A stretch of 48,504 bases of DNA from Cryomorphaceae bacterium. Its GTDB lineage: Bacteria > Bacteroidota > Bacteroidia > Flavobacteriales_D > Cryomorphaceae. The stretch's first letter is position 1; every line of letters begins with the position of its first letter. Of this stretch, positions 25,606 to 33,358 are shown in pieces. The notes under the pieces are model-generated. The model was given only the letters and a program-made list of their open reading frames with translations. It was not told the origin of the DNA and did no database searches. Made by a program: the position numbers and the translations under genes. The DNA is taken from assembly GCA_003565555.1 (NCBI GenBank), contig PXBH01000007.1, positions 1-48,504 on the forward strand. Reading direction: 5' to 3'.

Positions 25606-27906
25606 TCAACGGGCAATAACCATCCGCTCGGTGTAGCGTTCACCCCCGGCATCGATCACGATAACGTAGACTCCCGCTTGAAGCTGATTTGCCGGAAAGG
25701 CGAATTCGAAAATTTCTCTTTCTGCAACCGTATTGAGATTTTGCCACACCGCGCGTCCCTGAATGTCGTATACGCGAACCTCTGTGCGGTCGCCGCGGTG
25801 GCCCTTGAGCAGGAGGGTAGCGGATTGATCGGCAGGATTGGGATAGATCCCGAATACCGTTTCTTCGTCAGGAATAGGTGCCCCGGGCAGGCGGTTGCAG
25901 ATGGTGGTGCGCTCATTGCTGCCAAATCGTGCACCGGATGCCCGAACATTGCCCTCACCATCTTCCACGCGGTAGAAGCCTTGACCGAATCCGCAGCAGA
26001 GTCCGTCACCGGCAAGGTCGAAAATCTCAAAATAATAGCACATATCCCGGCCTATGCAAAAGGATTCCGTGACCGTAGATCCCTGTGGGTTTGTCGTGTA
26101 AGGTCCGCCGGCATAAAGCAGCGTGCCGTTTTCGGAGGTGATGCTCCACGAGGTCTCCTCGGGATAGTCATCTAATCGGATGATGACCCTGACTTCGGCA
26201 TCTTCGAAGAAGCGGTAAAAGGCCTTTTGCATCACATTTCCGGCCTCCCTTTCGTCGATCACACCGTTTACCGTCAGCACCTCGACCCGCAGGCTGTTTT
26301 CGCCGTCGGCGGGTTGAAACTCAGGAAGGATGATGGTTTGCGACTGCCCGGGCTCCAAATCGATGTCTGCACTCAGGGTATCTGCCGGCGCGGAATTAAA
26401 GGAAAGCGTATAGGTGAAGGAGAGCGCGGGAGCGGTACCCGTGTTGACGACCGTGAGATCAGGGATCACGGTGCCGTCATCGCACGCCGTTGTTTCCGGA
26501 TTGCCGAAACCGGCCAAGGTCAGATCGTTCGGCACAGGCGGAGCCGTGCAAGAATTCGGCAGGCGTGTGAGGCCCGAGTTGATGGGATCGAGCCATTCAG
26601 AGAGCCGAGTGGCCTGATTATCTCCGAAATCCCATGCCACACCCAGCCGGCCGTAAAAATCGTGAAGTCCGTTATTCACTGCCCCGTTGCAGGCGGCAGC
26701 ACCCCCGGAGAGCACACCGATGATGTCGCCGTTTTGGTCAAAAAGCGGTGATCCCGAGGAGCCCGGCTCAGTAACGCCTGATTCCCATCGGTCTATGAAC
26801 CAGGTTTCGTTGACAAAATTGGCGGTATTTGCTTGGTGGTAAGGCGCGCCGTCGGCGAAGCAGATCTTTTTCACGTCGCCGCGCGGGTGATGTATACCGA
26901 CGGCCGAGGTTACCGCGTCCTCCTCATCGGAAATATTCCAGCCCGAATAGCACACGTCGAAATCTTCGGGAGGTACCGCTGAAAGCCTCAGCAGAGCAAA
27001 GTCAGAATGACCGCTCCGCGCGATCAGGTTGGCCCCCGAGATGGATTGGTCGATCGGTCCGTCATTGCCGATGCAATCCGGCGCTTCGTGGTTGAAGTAG
27101 AACACCCAGTTGGCCACCTGTCCGGTAAATGCCGGCAAACAGTGGTTTGCAGTGAGAAAATAGGGCTCTGAATTCACCGCGGTATTGTTCACCAATGCTC
27201 CCGAGCAAATTCCGTTGTTGTTGACCACGATCAGGGCTACAGAGCGTTTTTCGAATTCGAAAGGGAGTCCCTGCGGGCAGTTCACATTGATGTTGCAAAG
27301 CCCCGCATTTCCGAAAGGGCCGCTTTTGATTCGGTCTGCTGCGGGTGCAATACTCCTGTAGCCGTGAGTGATGTTGTCGATGTGCAGGCGGCCTTCGCCC
27401 GCGTGCTCGGCAGGCACCGTGTATTCAATCACGGCTTCGTCCCCGTAGATCAGGCCTACCCCGAGCGAAAGCCTTTCACCGGCGTTCTCTCGGGTATAGC
27501 TCCCCTTCACGTGGCGCATGTCGGGGCTGTAGATGAATACGCGCCCCCCTTCGGGAATGTCGAATACGTCAAATTGAAAATTAAGGCTGACCGCCCCCGG
27601 ACTTTTCACGGCTACCCGCCACATGTAATCTCCGGCATCCGTTACCGTAAATTCGCCTGCATTGTTTGTCCCGATATCGGTCGGGATGTTGGCGCCGAAT
27701 CGGTAAGGAATGCCTTTCAGGGTATCGTTTATCGCATCTTCACGGGCGAGCGCCCGCAAATCGGGAGCGGGGAGGGTGAGAAATTCGGGCAAATCGTCCG
27801 CCCTGCCCGCAGGGGTGCCACCGTGCCCGATCTGCGCGAAGAGGTGCATGCCCGAGAGCAGAATGAAAATTGTGAGGGCTACCCCGATATATCCCCGTCT
27901 TTTCAC
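25606..27906 (-). CDS. Secreted trypsin-like (S1) protease, lysyl endopeptidase-type, with T9SS domain
   Basis: 766 aa. Signal peptide 1-25 (ends MHLFAQ), a propeptide-like beta domain to about 200, then an S1 fold: His255 (LTANHC), Asp302 (HSDFALLRL) and Ser384 (EPGSSGSPLF). Cysteine placement (GLCNINVNC, NGICSG, NHC, DCIGND) resembles Achromobacter-type lysyl endopeptidases and their Bacteroidota relatives. A CARDB-like beta domain (about 460-580), a domain with CYYFEIFDLAGDGLCCG, and a T9SS sorting domain (YPNPADQSATLLL, GVYVIVIDAGG, ERMVIAR) follow. Predicted extracellular endopeptidase, probably Lys- or Arg-specific by family (inference). Two nt separate it from the upstream lipoprotein gene. 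Confidence 0.92.
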   Translation of the reverse strand: MKRRGYIGVALTIFILLSGMHLFAQIGHGGTPAGRADDLPEFLTLPAPDLRALAREDAINDTLKGIPYRFGANIPTDIGTNNAGEFTVTDAGDYMWRVAVKSPGAVSLNFQFDVFDIPEGGRVFIYSPDMRHVKGSYTRENAGERLSLGVGLIYGDEAVIEYTVPAEHAGEGRLHIDNITHGYRSIAPAADRIKSGPFGNAGLCNINVNCPQGLPFEFEKRSVALIVVNNNGICSGALVNNTAVNSEPYFLTANHCLPAFTGQVANWVFYFNHEAPDCIGNDGPIDQSISGANLIARSGHSDFALLRLSAVPPEDFDVCYSGWNISDEEDAVTSAVGIHHPRGDVKKICFADGAPYHQANTANFVNETWFIDRWESGVTEPGSSGSPLFDQNGDIIGVLSGGAAACNGAVNNGLHDFYGRLGVAWDFGDNQATRLSEWLDPINSGLTRLPNSCTAPPVPNDLTLAGFGNPETTACDDGTVIPDLTVVNTGTAPALSFTYTLSFNSAPADTLSADIDLEPGQSQTIILPEFQPADGENSLRVEVLTVNGVIDEREAGNVMQKAFYRFFEDAEVRVIIRLDDYPEETSWSITSENGTLLYAGGPYTTNPQGSTVTESFCIGRDMCYYFEIFDLAGDGLCCGFGQGFYRVEDGEGNVRASGARFGSNERTTICNRLPGAPIPDEETVFGIYPNPADQSATLLLKGHRGDRTEVRVYDIQGRAVWQNLNTVAEREIFEFAFPANQLQAGVYVIVIDAGGERYTERMVIAR

Positions 27907-27908
27907 AA

Positions 27909-28346
27909 TCAGTAGATATAGTCCAGGATTCTGTTCGACTTTACGAAAACCAGTCGTATCCGATTGGTGCCCGGGTATTGCAGGGGGCGGAGGTCAAAGT
28001 AGCGCTTTTCATCGATCACGCCGCGGCAGTAGTCGCCGTTGTTGTAGTGCTTGATGTGCAGTTCGATTTCGGGAGGGTAGGTCGCCGTGTACTTTCCGTT
28101 GCTCAGCACTTCAAAATCGTGGTCTTCGCAGCCGCCGGAATAAGATACGTGGAGCACCAGAAAATCATTGATCACATCGGCAAACGAAATGTCGAAAGGG
28201 TCGGAGAGGCCTCGAATATCGGCGTTCGGCCCTGCGATCACTTCAGGGGCTTCTTCCGGAAGCTCCGCAACGGCCCGTTGTAATGATCCGCAGCCGGCGA
28301 GTGCCGCAAAGAAGACTCCCGAAAGGGCAACAGTAAAATTCCTCAT
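27909..28346 (-). CDS. Putative lipoprotein of unknown function
   Basis: 145 aa from ATG 28346. The frame continues upstream to 28406, but the signal sequence MRNFTVALSGVFFAALAGC with lipobox LAGC and a perfect -7 box at 28352-28359 place the start here. Mature protein is mostly beta-like with FLVLHVSYSGGCEDHDFEVLS, where GGCEDHDF resembles small Bacteroidota lipoproteins of unknown function. A C-terminal segment PGTNRIRLVFV follows. Located 2 nt upstream of the secreted protease and transcribed with it. No enzymatic motif seen. Confidence 0.8.
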   Translation of the reverse strand: MRNFTVALSGVFFAALAGCGSLQRAVAELPEEAPEVIAGPNADIRGLSDPFDISFADVINDFLVLHVSYSGGCEDHDFEVLSNGKYTATYPPEIELHIKHYNNGDYCRGVIDEKRYFDLRPLQYPGTNRIRLVFVKSNRILDYIY

Positions 28347-28351
28347 ACCTG

Positions 28352-28359
28352 CAAATGTA
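28352..28359 (-). promoter_or_regulatory. -7 promoter box TACATTTG, near-leaderless lipoprotein transcript
   Basis: Perfect TAnnTTTG on the minus strand, ending 5 nt before ATG 28346, so the predicted transcript starts within a few bases of the start codon. Confidence 0.6.
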
Positions 28360-28375
28360 GCATGAAACGACATAA

Positions 28376-28606
28376 GATGCCTCGGACGCACCTCCCGAAG
28401 AAGCACACTTCGCGGAGAGATCGGTGCAGATCCTCGAAATGCAGGGCGGGAAGAGCGATTTCAGCTATGGCAGTGAGCAGAAGCCGGGATATTCTTCGGG
28501 GTTGTACTTCAGATTGAACAGTCCCGCTCAGGTTCAGACAGGCCCGCCCTGCTTTTTCATATCAGTTCGGGCAGGCCGTGCAAATTGCCATTTAACAATC
28601 CCTTGA
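28376..28606 (+). pseudogene. Possible gene fragment (very uncertain)
   Basis: An open frame with protein-like composition (EAHFAERSVQILEMQGGKSD, then FSYGSEQKPGYSSGLYFRLN) but no convincing start, preceded by a stop at 28373. It may be the decayed tail of a gene, or chance. I do not recognise the sequence. An inverted repeat GCAGGGCGGG (28441-28450) / CCCGCCCTGC (28543-28552), followed by five Ts, lies within it. Confidence 0.15.
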
Positions 28607-28709
28607 CGTCTTGCCTCTTGCAAGTTGCCATTTAACAATCTCTTGACGTCTTGCCAATTGCCTATTGCTAATTGCCTATTTCCCTTGCCTATTGCCTATT
28701 GCAAACTGC
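28585..28709. repeat. Short tandem repeats downstream of dnaA
   Basis: Two direct copies of a 31-nt unit (TTGCCATTTAACAATC plus CYTTGACGTCTTGCC) at 28585-28615 and 28625-28655, differing at one base with a 40-nt period. They are followed to 28709 by a run of degenerate TTGCCTATTGC and TAATTGCC words. The array abuts the dnaA stop codon. Only two long copies and no spacers, so not CRISPR. Similar low-complexity TTGCC/TATTGC arrays are familiar from Bacteroidota intergenic DNA. Confidence 0.75.
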
Positions 28710-30140
28710 CTACTGAATACTCAACTTTTTCTCCAGATCATCCAAATACTTTCGGAACTGTTTATCTGTCTCCTGAAGGTTGTTTACCGTACGGCAGGCG
28801 TGAAGCACCGTGGCGTGGTCTTTCCCTCCGCAGTGCATGCCGATATTGGCAAGGCTGCTTTTTGTCATCCGCTTTGCAAAGTACATGGCGATCTGACGCG
28901 CCTGCACCACTTCGCGTTTTCTGGTTTTTGACTTGAGCAGTTCGATGGGCAGGTCGAAGTAGTCGCAGACCACTTTCTGAATGTAATCGATGGAAACCTC
29001 CCGCGCCGTGTTTTTCACAAACTTGTCGATCATCTGCTTTGCGAGATCGAGCGTTACGGGCTTCTTGTTGAGCGATGAGTGTGCAATCAGCGAAATCAGT
29101 GCGCCTTCGAGCTCGCGGATGTTGCTGGTAACGCTGTAGGCGAGGTATTCGGTCACTTCTTTGGGCAGGTCAATGCCGTCTGCATACATTTTCTTCTCGA
29201 GGATGGCGATACGGGTTTCGAGTCCGGGCGTTTGCAAATCGGCCGAAAGACCCCATTTAAAGCGGGAGAGGAGGCGCTGCTCCATGCCCTGCATTTCTAC
29301 GGGGGCTTTGTCACTGGTCAATACGATCTGCTTGCCTGTCTGGTGCAAATGATTGAAGATGTGAAAGAACATGTCTTGCGTTTTCTCTTTTCCGGCGAGA
29401 AACTGCACATCATCAATAATGAGCACGTCCATCATTTGATAAAAGTGGCTGAAGTCGTTGACATTGTTGTTCTTCACCGCATCGATAAACTGGTGAATGA
29501 ACTTTTCTGACTCTACATAGAGCACCGTTTTATTCGGGAATCTGTTTTTGATTTCGATTCCGATGGCTTGGGCCAAATGGGTTTTGCCGAGACCTACGCC
29601 CCCGTATATCAACAGTGGGTTAAAAGCGGTTCCGCCGGGATTCTTTGCCACGGCAAAACCCGCTGATCTGGCCAGTCGGTTGCAGTCGCCCTCCACGAGG
29701 TTGTCGAAGGAATAATTCGGTTTTAGGTTGGAATCCACATTGATCTTCCGCAACCCGGGAATGATAAAGGGATTCTTAATTTGCTTTGTGCCTCCGATGT
29801 CCATGGGTGCGGATACCGGGGTGTTCTTGATCGCTCGCTTATTCGAGGTCGGGATTTTTACCGTGTAGGGATTGTTGCCGTTACGGCTGTTCTCCATGAC
29901 AATGCTGTATTCGAGCCTTCCGTCCTCGCCAAGTTCTTTACGAATGATCTTCTTCAAAAGATGGATGTAGTGCTCTTCAAGCCATTCGTAAAAAAATTGG
30001 GAAGGTACCTGAATCGTCAATACTTGGTTGTCGAGCTTGACGGGTTTGATGGGCTCAAACCAAGTCTTGAAGCCTTGCAGACTCACATTGTCCTTGATCA
30101 TGCCAAGGCAATTGCCCCACACTTCTTCATGTTTATTCAT
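28710..30140 (-). CDS. dnaA: Chromosomal replication initiator DnaA
   Basis: 476 aa, full length. Domain I (1-90, WFEPIKPV, FFYEWLEEHY), linker to about 140, AAA+ domain III with Walker A GGVGLGKT (180-187) and Walker B VLIIDDVQF (239-247), sensor and arginine-finger region QRLLSRFKWGL, and DNA-binding domain IV (VVQARQIAMYFAKRM, GGKDHATVLHA). Initiates replication by binding DnaA boxes and opening the origin. Flanked by repeats at its 3' end and by an AT-rich non-coding region at its 5' end that is a candidate origin. No dnaN or recF follows. Confidence 0.98.
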   Translation of the reverse strand: MNKHEEVWGNCLGMIKDNVSLQGFKTWFEPIKPVKLDNQVLTIQVPSQFFYEWLEEHYIHLLKKIIRKELGEDGRLEYSIVMENSRNGNNPYTVKIPTSNKRAIKNTPVSAPMDIGGTKQIKNPFIIPGLRKINVDSNLKPNYSFDNLVEGDCNRLARSAGFAVAKNPGGTAFNPLLIYGGVGLGKTHLAQAIGIEIKNRFPNKTVLYVESEKFIHQFIDAVKNNNVNDFSHFYQMMDVLIIDDVQFLAGKEKTQDMFFHIFNHLHQTGKQIVLTSDKAPVEMQGMEQRLLSRFKWGLSADLQTPGLETRIAILEKKMYADGIDLPKEVTEYLAYSVTSNIRELEGALISLIAHSSLNKKPVTLDLAKQMIDKFVKNTAREVSIDYIQKVVCDYFDLPIELLKSKTRKREVVQARQIAMYFAKRMTKSSLANIGMHCGGKDHATVLHACRTVNNLQETDKQFRKYLDDLEKKLSIQ

Positions 30141-30616
30141 TGTTCGATACGATGTAGTTTAGGTTAATAAAGCGTAAACTCGCTGAGGGCATGTTACCCA
30201 TGCATTCGTGCCCGATTGCTCCGACAAATATTTGGAGAAAAAAGTGAAAAAAAAAGCCCGTCGGGTATTGTCAGAATTAAAAGTTTTACAGGCGTGAATT
30301 TTTTCTGAAACCTCGGTTTCCCTAAGGTTTTTGGCATAATTTTATTTACGGAATCGGAAAAAGTAGGCACCAAATGATTTCTGTATTGAAATATAGTGTG
30401 AAGCGAACACAGAGAGCATTTTTTTGCGGTTTGCGGAGCAGAATCAAATGTAGACTAAGGTTAAGTTATTCACAATTTGCAGCCGAAAGCTTGCCCTGTG
30501 GTGGAAAAATTTCCTTCACCGAATCAGCTTTCGCTTTCAGGCAGCGCATGCGTGAATTGTATGATTTACCTGATTGCGCCGGCTGATTCTTGTCCGCACA
30601 GCGTATATTCGCGGGC
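30141..30616. other. AT-rich non-coding region upstream of dnaA, candidate oriC
   Basis: About 475 nt without a supported gene. It is visibly more AT-rich than its surroundings (for example 30238-30256 and 30331-30360). It holds one DnaA box matching TTATNCACA (TTATTCACA at 30466-30474), a partial one (TTTTCCACC, minus strand, 30496-30504), and a repeated GCGTGAATT (30292-30300, 30550-30558). One good box is weak evidence; the dnaA promoter must also lie here. Confidence 0.3.
30604..30611 (+). promoter_or_regulatory. -7 box TATATTCG upstream of thioesterase
   Basis: Seven of eight matches to TAnnTTTG, ending 5 nt before ATG 30617, again predicting a transcript with almost no leader. Confidence 0.4.
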
Positions 30617-31024
30617 ATGCATCATCACAGCACCACGTTTCGCGTACGGTACGCCGAGACCGACCGTATGGGCTACCTATACTACGGCAATTACGCAGCA
30701 TATTTCGAAGTGGGCCGCGTAGAGCTTTTGCGCAGCCTGGGGATTTCATACAGGGATTTGGAGGACAGCGGAATACTGCTGCCTGTGCGCGATTTTTCCG
30801 TGCGGTATATCAAGCCCGCCTATTATGACGAACGCCTGACTCTTGAAACTGCCGTGTCCGAACTGAGCAGTGCGCGCATCGTTTTTCAATACAAATTAAA
30901 AAATGACGCGGGCGATTTACTCACAACGGCAGCAACCACACTGGTTTTCGTTGATAGGGTATCCGGCAGACCGATATCCCCTCCGCCCGATGTAGCCGAA
31001 GCTCTGCACAATTTGACCAAATGA
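30617..31024 (+). CDS. Acyl-CoA thioesterase, YbgC/4-HBT hotdog family
   Basis: 135 aa from ATG 30617. An ATG-less extension to 30590 would pass through the promoter box. Hotdog-fold signature RVRYAETDRMGYLYYGNYAAYFE contains the catalytic Asp16 and the Y-x-N-Y motif; FEVGRVELLRSLG and FSVRYIKPAYYDERL follow. Hydrolyses acyl-CoA or acyl-ACP thioesters in the cytosol. The exact substrate is unclear; YbgC relatives act with Tol-Pal but no tol genes are here. Divergent from dnaA. Confidence 0.9.
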   Translation: MHHHSTTFRVRYAETDRMGYLYYGNYAAYFEVGRVELLRSLGISYRDLEDSGILLPVRDFSVRYIKPAYYDERLTLETAVSELSSARIVFQYKLKNDAGDLLTTAATTLVFVDRVSGRPISPPPDVAEALHNLTK

Positions 31025-31054
31025 ACAGATCGTAACTTCACTTCAGAAAAAAGG

Positions 31055-31100
31055 AATGTAAAGCAGGCTTTACATTTGTAAAGTTTTCTTTACATTTGTC
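31055..31100 (+). promoter_or_regulatory. Twin palindromic operator with embedded -7 boxes
   Basis: Two identical 18-bp palindromes TGTAAAG-N4-CTTTACA at 31057-31074 and 31077-31094, centres 20 bp apart (about two helical turns). The first extends to 9-bp arms (31055-31076). Each palindrome overlaps a perfect -7 box TACATTTG (31071-31078 and 31091-31098); the second box is 28 nt before ATG 31127. A bound repressor would occlude the promoter. The small XRE regulator at 31617-31817 is the obvious candidate ligand. Confidence 0.75.
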
Positions 31101-31126
31101 AAAACCCTTTCGTGATTTTGACAACC

Positions 31127-31627
31127 ATGATTCGCACTACGCTCTTTCCCGCTCGCCTCCGTCCGTTGGGTTGGGTGCTCTTGACGCTCGGACTCTCCGC
31201 AGCGACATGGCACGTATTTACAGGTTTTCAAGAGTGGGGGGTCTTGGAATTCACCGTTCCCAAGTTTCCATGGTCGAGCGATATCGGCAATTTATTATCC
31301 TCGCCGCCTGAAGACAGTTCTTTTGTAGGCACACGCAAGGAAAATTTCACCAATGAGGTCATTGCTCTTCTCATTTTGGTGGGCGCTGTCCTCGTGGCAT
31401 TCACCAAGGAACGGGTCGAAGATGAGTACCTCGTCCACCTTCGCCTCAGTGCTCTCGTTTGGGCCGTTTACGTAAATGCTGCCATCACTGCACTCGCAGT
31501 GCTCTTTCTTTACGGGTTCACCTTCCTGTACTTTATGATGTTCAATTTATTCGGATTGCTGCTTTTGTTTACAGCGAGGTACCGCTACCTTTTGCGGAAA
31601 ACGAAGATTGCCTCAGATGAGAAATAA
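31127..31627 (+). CDS. Four-TM membrane protein of unknown function, paired with XRE regulator
   Basis: 166 aa from ATG 31127; a GTG at 31112 is less likely. Four predicted membrane helices: about 13-33, 77-95 (VIALLILVGAVLVAF), 108-130 (LVWAVYVNAAITALAVLFLYG) and 131-150 (YFMMFNLFGLLLLFTA). The loop between the first two (about 35-75) is probably outside. The C-terminus is basic (RYRYLLRKTK) and likely cytosolic. Overlaps the regulator gene by 11 nt and sits behind the twin operator. No family recognised; the pairing of a small membrane protein with a 66-aa XRE regulator recurs in many bacteria. Confidence 0.75.
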   Translation: MIRTTLFPARLRPLGWVLLTLGLSAATWHVFTGFQEWGVLEFTVPKFPWSSDIGNLLSSPPEDSSFVGTRKENFTNEVIALLILVGAVLVAFTKERVEDEYLVHLRLSALVWAVYVNAAITALAVLFLYGFTFLYFMMFNLFGLLLLFTARYRYLLRKTKIASDEK

Positions 31628-31817
31628 GGTGCGGGATTTTCGTGTCCGCAAAAGTCTTACACAGCAGGACCTTGCAGCGTCTGTCGGGGTGAGTAGACAA
31701 AGCATTATCGCGATAGAAAGCGGAAAATATGTGCCGTCCACATTGCTTGCCCTGAAGTTGGCAGCGCGCTTGGACGCACCCGTTGAAACGCTTTTCCGAC
31801 TCGAAGCGGACGACTGA
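31617..31817 (+). CDS. Small XRE-family HTH transcriptional regulator
   Basis: 66 aa from ATG 31617, consisting of little more than one Cro/C1-type helix-turn-helix: LTQQDLAASVGVSRQSIIAIESG (14-36) with scaffold helices on either side and the usual PSTLLALKLAARLD. Family members of this size dimerise and bind short palindromes. Cotranscribed with the membrane protein (11-nt overlap), so the twin TGTAAAG-N4-CTTTACA operator upstream makes autoregulation likely (inference). No ligand domain, so the signal must come through the partner or another protein. Confidence 0.88.
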   Translation: MRNKVRDFRVRKSLTQQDLAASVGVSRQSIIAIESGKYVPSTLLALKLAARLDAPVETLFRLEADD

Positions 31818-31822
31818 AACCA

Positions 31823-31844
31823 TGCACGGGCTCTGTGTCGTGCA
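31823..31844. terminator. Weak hairpin between convergent genes
   Basis: TGCACG / CGTGCA with a 10-nt loop just after the XRE gene stop, followed on the plus strand by a pyrimidine-rich stretch rather than a clean T run. Possible weak terminator. Confidence 0.25.
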
Positions 31845-31871
31845 GTACCTTTCTCTTTCCGGAAAAATGAT

Positions 31872-33275
31872 TCACCCCATCAGCCGCCTGAGCCAACTGA
31901 GTTTCCATTTGCCGAAAGGCGGATACTTGATGCGCGGATCTGCCCACGTGGCAGACTTCAGGATGCTTTTGGCATGGCTGAATGCGGTAAAGCTGTGGCG
32001 GCCATGGTAATTTCCGCTGCCGCTTCCCTGAATCCCTCCGAAGGGCAGGTCGGGATTGGCCAGGTGAATGAGGGCATTGTTCACGCAGCCCCCGCCGAAC
32101 TCAATCTGTTCGGTGACGAGTTTTTCCGTGGCTTTATCGCCGGTGAAAACGTAGCAGGCGAGGGGGTACCGCATGTGTCGCGTAATTTCGAGAAGATCGC
32201 TGCGCTCATTCCATGTGAGCACCGGCCACACGGGCCCGAATATCTCCTCCCGCATCACGGGGCTGTCCAAGCTTTCAACTTCGATCAGGGTAGGAGCGAT
32301 GTATTTATCGGCGGCGTCGGTCTGCCCGCCGTAAATCAACTTTCCGTCGCCGATAAAAGCAGAAACCGTATTGAAGCGTTTGGCATTGATCATCCGTCCG
32401 TAGTCGGCTGATTTTTGGGGTTCTTTTCCGTAAAAGTCTTCGATACACTTTATGGCCTCGGTGAGAAATTTTTCTTTCACGGAAGTGTGCACCAGCAGGT
32501 AGTCCGGTGCCACGCAGGTTTGCCCCGCATTGGTGAATTTGGCAAATACCAACCGCCGCACGGCCACTTTCAGGTCGGCAGATGCGTCGACAATGCCGGG
32601 GCTCTTTCCGCCCAGCTCCAGGGTAGTCGGGGTCAGCTTTTCAGCGGCCTGCTTGGCTACCATGCTGCCCACAGCCGGACTGCCCGTGAAGAAAATATGG
32701 TTGAAATCATGGGCTTTCATCATAGCGGGAACCACCTCGTGACCGAGGCCCTGCACCACGCTGACGTAATCTTCGGCAAAGACGTCTTTGACCAGAGTTT
32801 CGATAACGGCTGCCGTGGCCGGCGCCTCCTCAGAGGGCTTGATCACTGCGCAATTGCCTGCTGCAATCGCGCCGACGAGCGGGGCAAAGGCAAGCTGAAA
32901 GGGATAATTCCAAGGCGCAATAATGAGTACCACGCCCTTCGGCTCATACATGATTTTGCTCGATGAGGGTTGAATGACCAGGGGGGTATCGCGTCGCTCG
33001 GGCTGCATCCAATCCTTCAGGTGGTGCAAGGTGTGCTTGATTTCCTCCTTGGTCACGGCGATCTCAGTGATGTAAGCCTCTGCTTCCGATTTGTGCAGGT
33101 CCTCGTATGCCGCCTTGATCACGGCGTCTTCATGTCGCTCAATTCCTTTCAGTAAGGCTTTGAGCTGCGCCGTTCTGAATCCGTAGGCACGGGTGTGGCC
33201 GCGGTCAAAAAATCGGCGCTTTGCGGAAAATTTCGCATCGGCCGCAGTCGCTTGAGAAGGGGTCATGGTTTCCAT
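31872..33275 (-). CDS. Aldehyde dehydrogenase (class 3-like)
   Basis: 467 aa. Oxidises aldehydes to acids with NAD(P). Cofactor site IIAPWNYPFQLAFAPLVGA (118-136) and FFTGSPAVG (195-203), general base Glu220 in ELGGKSP and nucleophile Cys254 in NAGQTCVAPDY, all intact. EEIFGPVWPV and the C-terminal PFGGIQGSGSGNYHG, FSHAKSIL and hydrophobic tail resemble ALDH3-type enzymes acting on fatty or aromatic aldehydes. Substrate not determined. Same strand as the acid phosphatase but 83 nt downstream; cotranscription uncertain. Confidence 0.93.
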   Translation of the reverse strand: METMTPSQATAADAKFSAKRRFFDRGHTRAYGFRTAQLKALLKGIERHEDAVIKAAYEDLHKSEAEAYITEIAVTKEEIKHTLHHLKDWMQPERRDTPLVIQPSSSKIMYEPKGVVLIIAPWNYPFQLAFAPLVGAIAAGNCAVIKPSEEAPATAAVIETLVKDVFAEDYVSVVQGLGHEVVPAMMKAHDFNHIFFTGSPAVGSMVAKQAAEKLTPTTLELGGKSPGIVDASADLKVAVRRLVFAKFTNAGQTCVAPDYLLVHTSVKEKFLTEAIKCIEDFYGKEPQKSADYGRMINAKRFNTVSAFIGDGKLIYGGQTDAADKYIAPTLIEVESLDSPVMREEIFGPVWPVLTWNERSDLLEITRHMRYPLACYVFTGDKATEKLVTEQIEFGGGCVNNALIHLANPDLPFGGIQGSGSGNYHGRHSFTAFSHAKSILKSATWADPRIKYPPFGKWKLSWLRRLMG

Positions 33276-33358
33276 GGCTCAGGAGTTTTCGGTTGCAGAG
33301 CCCAAGATACAACGAAAGGATCAAAGAATTTTCCCAAAAATACCTATTCCGAAAAGGC

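Noticed and set aside
28585-28655. Possible CRISPR
   Set aside because: Only two copies, 31 nt long, with a 9-nt gap; there are no spacers of normal size and no cas genes.
30248-30268. A-run followed by GCCCGTCGGG as a terminator on the minus strand
   Set aside because: The stem would have only three to four pairs and no minus-strand gene lies upstream of dnaA to be terminated.
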